DNA of 44,114 nucleotides from NCBI GenBank assembly GCA_964567745.1, contig CAZMNY010000056.1:1-44114 (forward strand), in the 5' to 3' direction. The notes beneath the pieces were generated by a model. That model did no database searches and had not been told where the DNA came from. It worked only from the letters and a program-made list of their open reading frames with translations. This DNA comes from CAZMNY01 sp964567745 (GTDB taxonomy: Bacteria; Planctomycetota; Planctomycetia; Pirellulales; Pirellulaceae). Below, one piece after another: positions 23,787 through 33,396 of the stretch (positions are counted from its first letter, which is position 1; every line of letters begins with the position of its first letter). Position numbers and translations under genes: made by a program.

Positions 23787-24548
23787 ATGCGAAACGATCG
23801 ATTAATGATGACCATCATTCTCTTGACGGGATTCGTTTTCCCACTGAGTTGCGTTGGGCAAGAGAAGACGAAAGAGTCGAAGCCTCAAGACAAACCGGGC
23901 GCGACGAAAAACGACTCGCCGAAGAAGCGAGCCGATGAAGCAACCTTGCTCTTCGACGGCAAGACCTTGGCCGGGTGGAAGACGCCCGACAAGTTTGAAT
24001 TCGAGAAGCACGGCAAGGTGCAGGTGAGTAAAGGCGAACTGCAGCTCGGAATCGGCAAGCCGTCCACAGGCATCGTCTATTCCAAAAAGTTGCCGCGCAA
24101 CAACTATGAACTCTCCCTCGAAGTGAAGCGGACCGACGGCAGCGACTTCTTTTGCGGCCTGACGTTTCCGGTGGACAAAGAGTATTGCACGATGATCATC
24201 GGCGGTTGGGGAGGCGGCGTGGTCGGGTTATCCAACGTCGACGCAAATTCGGCCGTCGAAAATGAAACGACGAGCTACCAGGAATTCAAGACCGGCAAAT
24301 GGTACTCAGTCCGAGTTCGCGTGACTGACGAACGTATCGAGGCATGGATCGACAAGAAACAAGTCATCGACCTGACTCGGGAAGGCCGCAAGTTTTCCGT
24401 CTGGTGGGAACAAGAGCCGATGCGGCCGTTGGGCGTCGCGAATTGGAACACCGCCTCCTCGCTCCGCAATATCAAACTTCGCGCAGTGAAGCCGAAAGGG
24501 AAAGCGGGGAAACCCAAAGGGAAAACTGGGGACAAGAAGACCAAGTGA
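23787..24548 (+). CDS. Exported DUF1080 protein
   Basis: A 253-residue protein with a signal-like N-terminus (TIILLTGFVFPLSCVG; a possible lipobox Cys is present). The DUF1080 fold, a concanavalin-like sandwich related to glycoside hydrolase family 16, is seen from TLLFDGKTLAGWKTPDKFEFEKHG through NNYELSLEVKRTDGSDFFCGL and IGGWGGGVVGLSN to WYSVRVRVTDERIEAWID. Such domains occur in secreted planctomycete enzymes acting on sugars (annotated 3-keto-disaccharide hydrolase), but this one has no catalytic evidence. A Lys/Gly-rich tail (KPKGKAGKPKGKTGDKKTK) ends it. ATG 23787 is preferred to a GTG eight codons upstream. It is followed 80 bp later by the giant exported protein. Confidence 0.85.
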   Translation: MRNDRLMMTIILLTGFVFPLSCVGQEKTKESKPQDKPGATKNDSPKKRADEATLLFDGKTLAGWKTPDKFEFEKHGKVQVSKGELQLGIGKPSTGIVYSKKLPRNNYELSLEVKRTDGSDFFCGLTFPVDKEYCTMIIGGWGGGVVGLSNVDANSAVENETTSYQEFKTGKWYSVRVRVTDERIEAWIDKKQVIDLTREGRKFSVWWEQEPMRPLGVANWNTASSLRNIKLRAVKPKGKAGKPKGKTGDKKTK

Positions 24549-24628
24549 CCGAGCGGAGTCGTTCAAATCGCGTCGAACCTAGAACGCACTTTCAACCAAT
24601 GGCTACACGACCCAGGAGCTGGATACCG

Positions 24629-27600
24629 ATGCTCACTCGCCGCGTCCTGTTCATTCTTCTCGCCATGGTCGCGACGGCAACTCCGACCGCTCGTAGTGAA
24701 GATGGAAACCGCTTTACCTACCTCGCTGATTTTCTCAATCCGTATTACGTGTCGCGTCAATTCCCCAAGCTGACGACGCCGCAGTGGGTTGGCAAACCGG
24801 GTGTCGAAGCCGTCGTCGTGTTGGCGATCGACGACATGCGCGACACGGCCAAGTATGAAGCATACGTGCGGCCAATTTTGCAGCGCCTGAAGAAAATCGA
24901 TGGCCGAGCGCCTCTGAGCATCATGACGAACCGGGTCGATCCGGCCGACCCGCAACTGCAGACCTGGCGAAACGAAGGGGTGAGCATCGAAGTTCATACC
25001 TACGACCACCCCTGCCCTTGCCTGCAAAAAGGTGATTTCGACGCCGCCCGTGGAACCTACGACAGGTGTGTCGACCTGATGGCGAAGATACCCAACAACC
25101 GGCCGGTCGCGTTTCGCATGCCCTGTTGCGACTCACTCAATACGCCCAGCCCGCGTTTCTTCGCCGAGATCTTCAACAGGCGAACTCCCGGCGGCAACTA
25201 TCTTTCAATCGATAGCTCGGTGTTTCAGGTCTTCACCGACGACGACCCCGAGCTTCCAGCCGACCTGACGCGCGATCCCGAAGGCCGCCAACGATTTCGC
25301 AAGTACATTCCCTTCCCATCGTTCGTCAATACGATTGAAAACTATCCCTACCCTTACATCATTGGCAACAAGTGCTGGCAATTTCCTTGCATGGTTCCCA
25401 GTGATTGGGAAGCTCAACATCTCCAACGACCGAACAACCCGATCACCGTGCGCGACATGAAAGCGGCGCTCGATGCGACCGTCATTAAAAAGGGAGTATT
25501 TAATCTCGTCTTCCACCCTCATGGCTGGATTCGAAACGACCAAGTCATCGAGTTGATCGATCACGCCCAAGACAAGCACGGCGACAAGGTATTGTTTCTC
25601 AGTTTTCGCGAGGCGCTTGAGCAGATCAACGACCGACTGTTGGACGGGCATCCCATTCGCGACAGCAACGGAGACGACAACGGAGTACGACTGCTCGACT
25701 TGAACAGCGACGGTTACTTGGACGTGGTCAGCGCCAACGAGCAGCATCGGCAAACGCGAATCTGGGAGCCGGCAAAACAGCAATGGGTCGACGCCGATTT
25801 CCCTCACGCTGTCACCGCACCGGCGCCGAACGGCGGACGTGTCGATCAGGGCATTCGATTCGGCGTCGTCAAGGGACGGCCGTCGGCCATCGTCAGCGAC
25901 GACCGCAAGGCAAGCGGTTGGTCATGGCGCGACGGCAAGTGGACTGCAGACGAATCGTTGGCGCGAGGTCTAAAGGGAATCGCGACCGTTAAGAGTGGTG
26001 TCGATCAAGGCGTGCGACTTCGCGACGCGGATCGTGATGGATCATGCGAATTGATCGCCGCCAATTCCGAAAACCAAGCGATATTGGCATTCGACGGCGA
26101 GCAATGGAAACCATCCTCGCTTTACTGGCCGAAGGGTGTGAGCATTGTCGACAGCGAGGGCCGTGATGCCGGCCTTCGCTTTGTCGATGTCGATGGCAAT
26201 GGCCACGAGGACATCCTGTTCTCCGACGATCAAGAGTTTTCGCTCCATCTATGGAACGGAATCAAATACCGGGAACCTGGTTGGTCGATCGCGGCAGGCA
26301 AAGGAGATCGCAGCGACAAAGGCGCTTTTCCGATGGTCGTACGGGCCGGGACCAACAACGGAGCTTGGTTTCATTCGGGAACGATGTGGGTGCAAAACGA
26401 AGACACGCATCGACTTCCCAACTTGGTCGATCGACGCAAGTTTGAGGACCTGCTGCCTGAAGCCGTTCGCAATTTTCCTCCCGCGAAATCGCCCGATCAA
26501 TCACTTAGATCCATTCAAGTTCCAAAGGGTTTGCGGGTCGAGTTGGCGGCCGCTGAGCCGTTAGTGAGCGACCCGATCGCAATCGACTGGGCTAACGACG
26601 GCGCTCTATTTGTCGCGGAGATGGGCGACTACCCCAACGGCGTCGACGATGCCGGCGGATCCGGCGGGAGAATCAAACGCCTGATCGATGAGGACGACGA
26701 CGGACGCTATGACAAAGCGACCGTCTTTCTCGACAAGCTCGCCTTCCCGACAGGAGTTAAGGCATGGCGAAAGGGAGTGCTGATTACCGTCGCGCCCGAC
26801 ATTCTCTACGCCGAAGATCAAGATAACGACGGCAAGGCCGACATCGTCAAGACGCTCTACACCGGCTTTCGCGAGGGCAATCAGCAACATCGCGTGAACG
26901 GCCTGCGATGGGGCCTCGACAACTGGCTCTATCTGGCGAACGGCGACAGCGGCGGCGAAGTTCGGCACGTCGACGCGGAAAAGGGCGTCAACATTCGCGG
27001 TCGCGACTTGCGCATTCGGCCCGACGAGGGAGACCTCGACACCGTCGCCGGACAAACACAGTTTGGTCGAAACCGAGACGATTGGGGCAACTGGTTCGGC
27101 GGCAACAACAGCAACCCCATGTGGCAATACGTTCTGGAGGGTACGGTCACTCGGCGGAACCCGAATGTCACGTACGGCAACCTCCGGCCCAACGTCTTCG
27201 AAGTGCCAGGCGCCTCGCCCGTCTTTCCACTCAGTCGAACGCTGGCTCGATTCAACGACTTTAACAAGAGCAACCGTTTTACTTCGGCGTGTAGCCCGAT
27301 CGTTTATCGCGACCGTCAATTAGGAAACGCTTACGCCGACAACGCCTTTGTCTGCGAACCCGTCCATAACTTGGTGCATCGCGAAGTGACGACGCTCCGC
27401 GATGGAGTCATGCGCAGCCGGCGAGCCGAAAGCGAACGCGGCTCTGAATTCCTTGCCTCGCGTGACAATTGGTTTCGGCCAACGATGGTTCGCACGGGAC
27501 CCGACGGAGCGATTTGGGTTGTCGACATGTATCGATTCGTGATCGAGCATCCCGAGTGGATTCCGAAAGAATGGCAGGACCGATTAACGCTTCGCGCCGG

Positions 27601-29752
27601 AAATGACCGCGGCCGCATCTACCGCATCACGCCCAACGATCGCGAGCTTCCCATGCCAACTCCGCTGGACAAACTGAGTCCGGCGGAAGTCGTGAAGGAA
27701 CTGGCAAGCCGCAATGGCACTCGGCGCGATATGGCTCATCAATGGTTGCTTTGGCGAGGCGATCAGTCGGTGCGAAATGAATTGGCCGAAATGGCCGAGC
27801 ACCACGACGAACCGAGAGCTCGCTTGCATGCGATTTGCGCATTGGCCGGACTCGATTCGCTCGAGGCATCCGTCTTGCTCGCCGCACTCAATGATACTCA
27901 CCCTAGTGTCCGACGTTGGGCCGCTTTCTGGGCGTCGCGACATGAGGACCGCGATCAACTGTTGCCGGGTCTCTTGAAACTTGTGGGCGACGTAGATGGT
28001 CGAGTCAGAATGGAAGTTGCTATCGCCCTTGGCGAGTTTGAGAGCGATTCGGCCGCACTGGGACTTGGCAAGTTAGCCTTGCAAGCGAGCGACGCGCCGT
28101 TCCTACGCGCCTCGGTGCTCTCGTCGCTGAACAAAGGCAACTTGGAAACCGTGACGACACTGGTCGCTGAAGAATTGAAGGTGCGGCAAGCCTCGCCCAT
28201 GTTGACATCACTGCTCGCCATGGCCGCTGCCACAAACACCGATGCCGCCTGGCGAGCGCCGATCGACAAGAACTTGCAAGCGGATAAGCCGATACCGGAC
28301 TGGGCGTTGGGCGCTAGCGCTTCGATCGCGATGAGGCTGAACGGCCGAGGCGCGGCGGCATGGTCCGATCCCGAAACGATCGAGTTGTACGGTAAGTTGC
28401 TCCATCGAGGCCGAGTTGAGTTGGTTGATTCGAAGCAATCGATCTCTCGACGCAGGCTCTGCTTACAACTCTTGGGCGCAGTTCCGCTTGAAGGCGACGT
28501 AAATCGAGAAGCCATTGCGGAGATGCTCGTTCCGCAGACGCCGGTCGAACTTCAGCGCGCAGCAGTTCGCGCACTCGGTCAAGTGTTCGACAAGCGAACG
28601 AGCGACAGCACGCCCGCGATGCTCGCCGATGCCTGGCGAGGCAGCACGCCGACGGTTCGCAACGAGATCCTTGACGTTCTGCTCTCTCGCAGCGACTGGA
28701 CGCGACAATTGATGACGTTGTTCGAGTCGAAACGGATCGACATCGCGTTGCTCGGCCCTCGTCGGCGCCAACAGCTTCTGAACCATCGCGACGCGATGAT
28801 CAAGTCGGCTGCCCGCGAGTTGCTTGGAGCGCCCTCGGCACCGGCGCGAGCCAAACTGATCGATGCTTACGTGGACGCCTGTTTGAAGAACGGAACCAAC
28901 GGCGACCTCGCGCGGGGACGCAAAACGTTTGAAAAGAAATGTGGAAACTGCCACCGACTCGACGGGGTCGGTCATGCCATTGGTCCCGATTTGGCCGCGC
29001 TGACGAACAAGAGTCCGCGCGCCTTACTGACGTCGATGCTCGCGCCCAACGCCCAAGTCGAAGACAAGTACCTCGACTATGTCGTGCTGCTCAACGATGG
29101 AAGGCAAGTCAACGGCATGCTGACCGGTGAGACGGCGACCGCTTTGCGGTTGACCGGGCCAGAGGGCAAGACGGTTGAGGTGTTGCGTGTTGAAATCGAT
29201 GAGCTGCAGTCGACCGGAAAGTCGATGATGCCGGAGGGACTCGAAAAGGAGGTCGCGCTGAACGACGTCGTCGATCTGCTCGCCTTCCTTCGCAGCTCGA
29301 GCCCGCCGCCGAAGTCCTTCCCCGGAAACCAGCCGTGTCTCTCAACGCCCCGCGATGATGGATCGATTCATCTGTTTGCGACCCACTGCAAAATTTATGG
29401 ACCGACGGTCGTGATGGAGGAAAAATATCGCAACCTGGGGTTTTGGGCCTCGCCGCAAGACCGAGCGGTCTGGATCGCCGATGTACCGCGAGCGGGAACG
29501 TATCGAGTTTCGATTGACTACGCCTGTGACAATTCGGTCGCCGGGAATCGCTACGTCGTGACCAGTGGCGATCAGACGGTTGGCGGAGTGGTCGCGGGCA
29601 CGGGCTCGTGGGATCAATATCGGGGAGCGCCAGTCGGCCAAATCAAACTACCCAAAGGAATCGTCGAACTTACATTCAGCTCCGATGGGCCAATCGACAG
29701 GTTTCTTCTCGATCTCCGGGCCGTAATCCTCAAACCCGTCGCGTCGCCCTGA
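24629..29752 (+). CDS. Giant exported chimera: polysaccharide deacetylase, FG-GAP repeats, PVC-type propeller, HEAT and cytochrome c
   Basis: A 1707-residue protein. AGGAG 10 nt before ATG 24629 and an immediate signal peptide (RRVLFILLAMVATATPTA) decide the start; the frame is open further upstream but overlaps the DUF1080 gene. In order: a NodB-like deacetylase domain (about 50-340; VLAIDDMRD, EVHTYDHPCPC, FHPHGW); three FG-GAP/VCBS-like Ca-binding segments (about 345-535; DLNSDGYLDVV, DADRDGSCELI, DVDGNGHEDIL); a PVC-type beta-propeller (about 630-1000; LRVELAAAEPLVSDPIAIDW, VNGLRWGLDNWLYLANGDSGG); HEAT helices (about 1030-1420); a haem c site CGNCH (1438-1442) with the distal Met region MMPEGLEK; and a sandwich-like end. 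It probably combines de-N-acetylation or binding of glycans with an electron-transfer propeller outside the cytoplasm. Such propeller-cytochrome proteins are common in planctomycetes; the deacetylase fusion seems rarer. Confidence 0.88.
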   Translation: MLTRRVLFILLAMVATATPTARSEDGNRFTYLADFLNPYYVSRQFPKLTTPQWVGKPGVEAVVVLAIDDMRDTAKYEAYVRPILQRLKKIDGRAPLSIMTNRVDPADPQLQTWRNEGVSIEVHTYDHPCPCLQKGDFDAARGTYDRCVDLMAKIPNNRPVAFRMPCCDSLNTPSPRFFAEIFNRRTPGGNYLSIDSSVFQVFTDDDPELPADLTRDPEGRQRFRKYIPFPSFVNTIENYPYPYIIGNKCWQFPCMVPSDWEAQHLQRPNNPITVRDMKAALDATVIKKGVFNLVFHPHGWIRNDQVIELIDHAQDKHGDKVLFLSFREALEQINDRLLDGHPIRDSNGDDNGVRLLDLNSDGYLDVVSANEQHRQTRIWEPAKQQWVDADFPHAVTAPAPNGGRVDQGIRFGVVKGRPSAIVSDDRKASGWSWRDGKWTADESLARGLKGIATVKSGVDQGVRLRDADRDGSCELIAANSENQAILAFDGEQWKPSSLYWPKGVSIVDSEGRDAGLRFVDVDGNGHEDILFSDDQEFSLHLWNGIKYREPGWSIAAGKGDRSDKGAFPMVVRAGTNNGAWFHSGTMWVQNEDTHRLPNLVDRRKFEDLLPEAVRNFPPAKSPDQSLRSIQVPKGLRVELAAAEPLVSDPIAIDWANDGALFVAEMGDYPNGVDDAGGSGGRIKRLIDEDDDGRYDKATVFLDKLAFPTGVKAWRKGVLITVAPDILYAEDQDNDGKADIVKTLYTGFREGNQQHRVNGLRWGLDNWLYLANGDSGGEVRHVDAEKGVNIRGRDLRIRPDEGDLDTVAGQTQFGRNRDDWGNWFGGNNSNPMWQYVLEGTVTRRNPNVTYGNLRPNVFEVPGASPVFPLSRTLARFNDFNKSNRFTSACSPIVYRDRQLGNAYADNAFVCEPVHNLVHREVTTLRDGVMRSRRAESERGSEFLASRDNWFRPTMVRTGPDGAIWVVDMYRFVIEHPEWIPKEWQDRLTLRAGNDRGRIYRITPNDRELPMPTPLDKLSPAEVVKELASRNGTRRDMAHQWLLWRGDQSVRNELAEMAEHHDEPRARLHAICALAGLDSLEASVLLAALNDTHPSVRRWAAFWASRHEDRDQLLPGLLKLVGDVDGRVRMEVAIALGEFESDSAALGLGKLALQASDAPFLRASVLSSLNKGNLETVTTLVAEELKVRQASPMLTSLLAMAAATNTDAAWRAPIDKNLQADKPIPDWALGASASIAMRLNGRGAAAWSDPETIELYGKLLHRGRVELVDSKQSISRRRLCLQLLGAVPLEGDVNREAIAEMLVPQTPVELQRAAVRALGQVFDKRTSDSTPAMLADAWRGSTPTVRNEILDVLLSRSDWTRQLMTLFESKRIDIALLGPRRRQQLLNHRDAMIKSAARELLGAPSAPARAKLIDAYVDACLKNGTNGDLARGRKTFEKKCGNCHRLDGVGHAIGPDLAALTNKSPRALLTSMLAPNAQVEDKYLDYVVLLNDGRQVNGMLTGETATALRLTGPEGKTVEVLRVEIDELQSTGKSMMPEGLEKEVALNDVVDLLAFLRSSSPPPKSFPGNQPCLSTPRDDGSIHLFATHCKIYGPTVVMEEKYRNLGFWASPQDRAVWIADVPRAGTYRVSIDYACDNSVAGNRYVVTSGDQTVGGVVAGTGSWDQYRGAPVGQIKLPKGIVELTFSSDGPIDRFLLDLRAVILKPVASP

Positions 29753-29964
29753 GTCGGAACTCGAACATGAATGCGGCGGGCAATTCTGGAAATTAGTGCT
29801 TTCACGAGTTGTTCCTTGCCGTGGCTCGGCATGGTCGTCACACAAACCCCTGGCGGCTTCGTTCAGCAGACCGTAGGCTGAAGTCTTGCACGCTCACTCG
29901 GACCAGCGCCTCTCGAATCATGCTGCGCTAGATTCTGTCCGGCTCGCCAACTCTTGTCGCTAAA
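29753..29964. other. 212-bp gap, nothing recognised
   Basis: Between the giant gene and rlmN. No terminator with a T-run, no promoter and no small gene I can support. Confidence 0.4.
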
Positions 29965-31038
29965 ATGAACGAACGCCCGCACATTCTTGATCTAGACGCC
30001 GAGGCGTTGTTTCAATGGCTAAAGGACCGAGGTCACCCGAGCTTTCGCGCCAAGCAGATTCGCCATTGGCTGTATCAGGGACGAGCTGAGTCGTTTGAGG
30101 ACATGTCGAATTTGCCCAAGGGTCTTCGCAAGGAGTTGGAGGAGAGTTTCCGACTTTGGTCGTCGACGATCGCTCGACGACAAAAAGCGAAGGACGGTTC
30201 GGAAAAACTGCTCGTCCAACTTGCGGACGGCGGGCGCATTGAATGCGTCTTACTGCGAGACGGCGAGCGTCGTTCGATTTGCATTAGCTCACAAGTCGGT
30301 TGCGCGATGGGGTGTGTGTTTTGCGCGAGTGGACTTGATGGTGTTGAACGAAACTTGACCGCTGGCGAAATGATCGAGCAGATGTTGAGGCTGCAGCGGC
30401 TCTTGCCTGGTGAGGAACGGCTCGGCCACATCGTTGTGATGGGCATGGGAGAGCCGTTGGCGAACGTCGACAACTTGCTCGACGCCCTCGAGCAGGCGAG
30501 CTCCGAGGACGGGCTCGGCATCAGCGCTCGGCGAATCACGATCTCCACCGTCGGACTGCCTGCCGCGATGCGAAAGCTCACGGAGCGCGGAGCTCGCTAT
30601 CAACTGGCCGTTTCGCTTCACGCTCCGAACGACGAGTTGCGGACGAAACTGGTGCCGGTGAACGAGAAAGTTGGAATCGCCGAGATATTGGCGGAATCCG
30701 ATCGGTACTTTGAGACATCAGGGCGGCGACTGACTTTCGAATATGTCCTGCTTGCAAGAATTAATGATGGGGTAAAAGAGGCGGAAGAATTGGCCTCGCT
30801 ACTTCGTCATCGCACGGTCATGCTGAACGTCATTCCCTACAATCCGGTCGCCGGATTGCCGTACAAAACGCCGTCGCCATCAGCCGTCATGGCGTTTCGA
30901 GAAATCCTTTTGCAGGCAGGAGTTAACGTGCAATTCCGCCAGCGGAAGGGAGAGGAAATCGAGGCTGCCTGCGGGCAATTGAGGCGATCGACACCCGACT
31001 CGCCGCCGCTGTCCCAGATCTCGACCGACTCCAAATAG
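29965..31038 (+). CDS. rlmN: 23S rRNA/tRNA adenine-C2 methyltransferase RlmN
   Basis: A 357-residue radical-SAM enzyme that methylates C2 of A2503 in 23S rRNA (and A37 in some tRNAs). The cluster motif CAMGCVFC places Cys113, Cys117 and Cys120. The mechanistic second cysteine is in EIEAACGQL (Cys336). GMGEPLANVDN and ISTVGL are the SAM-binding elements. N-terminal region FRAKQIRHWLYQG binds RNA. Length is normal. The ATG at 29965 has no clear Shine-Dalgarno. No partner gene adjoins it. Confidence 0.95.
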   Translation: MNERPHILDLDAEALFQWLKDRGHPSFRAKQIRHWLYQGRAESFEDMSNLPKGLRKELEESFRLWSSTIARRQKAKDGSEKLLVQLADGGRIECVLLRDGERRSICISSQVGCAMGCVFCASGLDGVERNLTAGEMIEQMLRLQRLLPGEERLGHIVVMGMGEPLANVDNLLDALEQASSEDGLGISARRITISTVGLPAAMRKLTERGARYQLAVSLHAPNDELRTKLVPVNEKVGIAEILAESDRYFETSGRRLTFEYVLLARINDGVKEAEELASLLRHRTVMLNVIPYNPVAGLPYKTPSPSAVMAFREILLQAGVNVQFRQRKGEEIEAACGQLRRSTPDSPPLSQISTDSK

Positions 31039-31105
31039 GCGTTCGCTGAACCCCGCCTCTGAATTGGGTCAATGTAACCAGAACCCCAAGCCCTGTTATG
31101 GGTTA

Positions 31106-31111
31106 TATACT
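31106..31111 (+). promoter_or_regulatory. Possible -10 box of the sigma operon
   Basis: TATACT (31106-31111), 37 bp before the TTG start of the sigma factor gene, in a locally AT-rich spot. No good -35 box is visible, so it may be recognised by an alternative sigma factor, possibly the gene's own product. Weak evidence. Confidence 0.25.
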
Positions 31112-31148
31112 ACGGAGCCCCCATCGGTTCCTTGGAAGGAAATTTTGA

Positions 31149-31790
31149 TTGGCTGTTAGCGAATCCACTGCTCGACGATACCAGATGCAAGATCCGGACG
31201 TGCGCTTGATGCTGCGCGTTCGCGATGACGACGCTGCTGCGTTCGAAGAGCTTGTTGCGCGCTATCAGGACCGATTGATCATGATCTTGGCCCATCTGGT
31301 CGGGGTCAGGCACCAAGCGGAAGATCTGGCCCAAGACGTCTTCCTTCGAGTCTACCGAGCTCGAAAGCGTTACGAGCCGGGCGCCAAGTTCAGTACATGG
31401 TTGTTCACCATCGCCAACAACGTCGCCAGCAATGCGCTGCGATCTCGTTCGCGACGAAAAGAAGTTCACGTGAATGCTCGGCCCGACGAATCGACCGCGA
31501 TGCCGCTCGAGCAAATGGCTGCCGAGTCTAGCGGTCTGATGCCGGCTCGCCAGCTCGATCGAGTAGAACGAGCCGAGATCGTCAGGAAAGCCATCGAAAC
31601 ATTGAATGAGCGCCAGCGAATGGCATTGCTGCTATCGAAATTCGAAGGAATGAGTTACGCCGAAATCGCTGAGACCATGGACTTGTCGACCAAGGCAATT
31701 AAGAGTTTGTTGTCCCGCGCACGAGTCAACCTTCGTTCGGTTCTCGAACCGTACATCCAAGAAGGTCTCCCGCCGCTGGGGAAAAAATGA
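31149..31790 (+). CDS. ECF-type RNA polymerase sigma factor
   Basis: A 213-residue sigma-70 family factor with region 2 (about 15-95; FEELVARYQDRLIMIL, AEDLAQDVFLRVYRARKRYEPGAKFSTWLFTIANN) and region 4 (about 145-200; LNERQRMALLLSKFEGMSYAEIAETMDLSTKAIKSLLSRAR). Regions 1 and 3 are missing, as in ECF factors. The TTG start at 31149 is chosen because AAGGA lies 8 nt upstream. The next gene starts 1 nt after the stop and encodes a putative anti-sigma factor, so control by a membrane anti-sigma is likely. Confidence 0.92.
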   Translation: MAVSESTARRYQMQDPDVRLMLRVRDDDAAAFEELVARYQDRLIMILAHLVGVRHQAEDLAQDVFLRVYRARKRYEPGAKFSTWLFTIANNVASNALRSRSRRKEVHVNARPDESTAMPLEQMAAESSGLMPARQLDRVERAEIVRKAIETLNERQRMALLLSKFEGMSYAEIAETMDLSTKAIKSLLSRARVNLRSVLEPYIQEGLPPLGKK

Positions 31791-31791
31791 A

Positions 31792-32307
31792 ATGAGCGAG
31801 AACGAAAAACTAGAATCCGATGTCGAATCGCCGATCGACGAGCTGCTAACGTCATATCTTGACGACGAGTTGGCGCCGGACGAGCGCGCTCATGTCGAAC
31901 AGAGGTTGACGCAGGATCCTCAGTTTCGCGGACAGCTTAATCACATGCAGCGAGCCTGGGACTTGCTCGACACTCTGCAGCGCACCGAAGCTCCAAGCAA
32001 CTTCACTCAATCGACCGTGGAAATGGTAGCCGTCAAGGCTGCCGATGACGCTCAAACGGAAACTTCGCCCGGCGGCAAACGCGGAGTGATCATTGCCATG
32101 GCCTGCGTCGGATCATTGCTTGCCGCAGGAGCAGGATTCTTTGCGGTCTATACGGCGCTCGACGCCCCCAATCGACGCCTACTTAACGATTTGCCGGTCA
32201 TCGAGAAGTTGGACAAATACCGCTACGCCGACAGCATTGAGTTTCTCGAGTCGCTCGAAAGCGAAGGGCTGTTTTTGGATGAGGAGACACCCGATGACTC
32301 AAACTAG
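31792..32307 (+). CDS. Putative membrane anti-sigma factor
   Basis: A 171-residue protein. The N-terminal domain (about 10-68; IDELLTSYLDDELAPDERAHVEQRL) resembles anti-sigma domains but lacks the zinc-binding HxxxCxxC. One transmembrane helix (about 98-122, GVIIAMACVGSLLAAGAGFFAVYTAL) separates it from a short acidic outer part. It starts 1 nt after the sigma gene's stop and overlaps the next gene by 14 bp, so the three are translationally coupled. The outer part could be a site for proteolytic release, by analogy with RseA; no sequence evidence beyond topology. Confidence 0.8.
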   Translation: MSENEKLESDVESPIDELLTSYLDDELAPDERAHVEQRLTQDPQFRGQLNHMQRAWDLLDTLQRTEAPSNFTQSTVEMVAVKAADDAQTETSPGGKRGVIIAMACVGSLLAAGAGFFAVYTALDAPNRRLLNDLPVIEKLDKYRYADSIEFLESLESEGLFLDEETPDDSN

Positions 32308-33295
32308 ATCCGATCTGAGCGGCGCCGCATACCGAGTGCTCGCCTCGCTGGCGGCCGTCATTGTGCTCATCACCGCGGGCGGCGCTGGAGACGACGACCG
32401 CGATCGCCTCAAGTCGCTGTCGCCTGAACAGATCAACGCGATCAAACGCAACCAAGAGCGATTCAACAAGATGCCGCCGGCCGAGCAACAACGAGTGCGA
32501 GACCTGCATGAGAGACTGAATAAGCACGAACAATCGAGTCAGCTCACAAGCTTGCTGAGTAACTACGCGTCGTGGCTGCGAAACTTGCCTGCGGGACAAA
32601 GAGCCGAATTGCTCTCCCTGCCAAGCAAGGAGCGGCTTGAGAAGATTCGCGAAATCATCAACGATCAGGAACAAGAGCGATTTCGACGTCTAGCCGCCGA
32701 CAACTTGACGAAAAACGATCACCAGGCGCTCGTCGAATGGACTCGCACGCTTGCCGAAAAACGAAAAGAGATCTTAATCGAGAAGTTTCCTGAATCAACG
32801 AAGTCGCATTTCGAGAAGGCCAGCGAGAGCCAACAAACGAACATGCTCACGTACTCACTCTTGCGGTCATCGGACGACCTAAAGGTTGACGAAAAGGAAT
32901 ACGACTCGCTGCTGAGCAACCTCTCTGATTCGGCGAAAACCACGCTCGAGGAAGCGAAAGGGCACGAGAAAAAAGTCAGCGTCGTACGCGAGTGGATCCG
33001 CGTCGCCGCTTTTAGCCGCATGCGTTCATTCGGCCGCCGCGAGCCGGTTCCCGAAGAGAAACTGACCGAGTTCTATGGCGAGCTGAGCGATCGGCTGCGG
33101 GAGTACCTTAACAGCTTGCCTTCGGACCGAATGAAGCGCGAACTGGAGCGCCTCTACCATAGCCGTTGGTTCGGACGTCGCGGGCCCGGTGGACGAGGCG
33201 ACGGGTCGCGAACACCGGGACCTGGCGGACCAGGACGTGGCGGTGGGCGAGGCAGCTTTGGTACCGGACGAGGCGGCGACAACGAGCACCGGTAG
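32294..33295 (+). CDS. Exported helical protein with Gly/Arg-rich tail
   Basis: A 333-residue protein beginning inside the anti-sigma gene (ATG 32294; the frame is open upstream but that part is an alternate frame). Signal anchor about 13-28 (VLASLAAVIVLITAG). The bulk is charged alpha-helix with repeated short motifs such as LSPEQINAIKRNQERFNKMPPAEQQRVRDLHERL and LPAGQRAELLSLPSKERLEKIREI, similar to DUF3106-type 'LPPEQ/RLRE' helical proteins and to periplasmic stress sensors of the CpxP type. The end is a Gly/Arg/Pro-rich low-complexity tail (about 290-333). As third gene of the sigma operon it may sense the signal that frees the sigma factor; this is inference. Confidence 0.78.
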   Translation: MTQTRSDLSGAAYRVLASLAAVIVLITAGGAGDDDRDRLKSLSPEQINAIKRNQERFNKMPPAEQQRVRDLHERLNKHEQSSQLTSLLSNYASWLRNLPAGQRAELLSLPSKERLEKIREIINDQEQERFRRLAADNLTKNDHQALVEWTRTLAEKRKEILIEKFPESTKSHFEKASESQQTNMLTYSLLRSSDDLKVDEKEYDSLLSNLSDSAKTTLEEAKGHEKKVSVVREWIRVAAFSRMRSFGRREPVPEEKLTEFYGELSDRLREYLNSLPSDRMKRELERLYHSRWFGRRGPGGRGDGSRTPGPGGPGRGGGRGSFGTGRGGDNEHR

Positions 33296-33396
33296 CCTTT
33301 GGCTGATCGGTTCATTTTTGGCCGCGGAATGGGTAGACTGCTCGTCTTGTTGTCATTGCGACAAGTCTCTCTCCACTCCCAATTCGACGCAAGACT

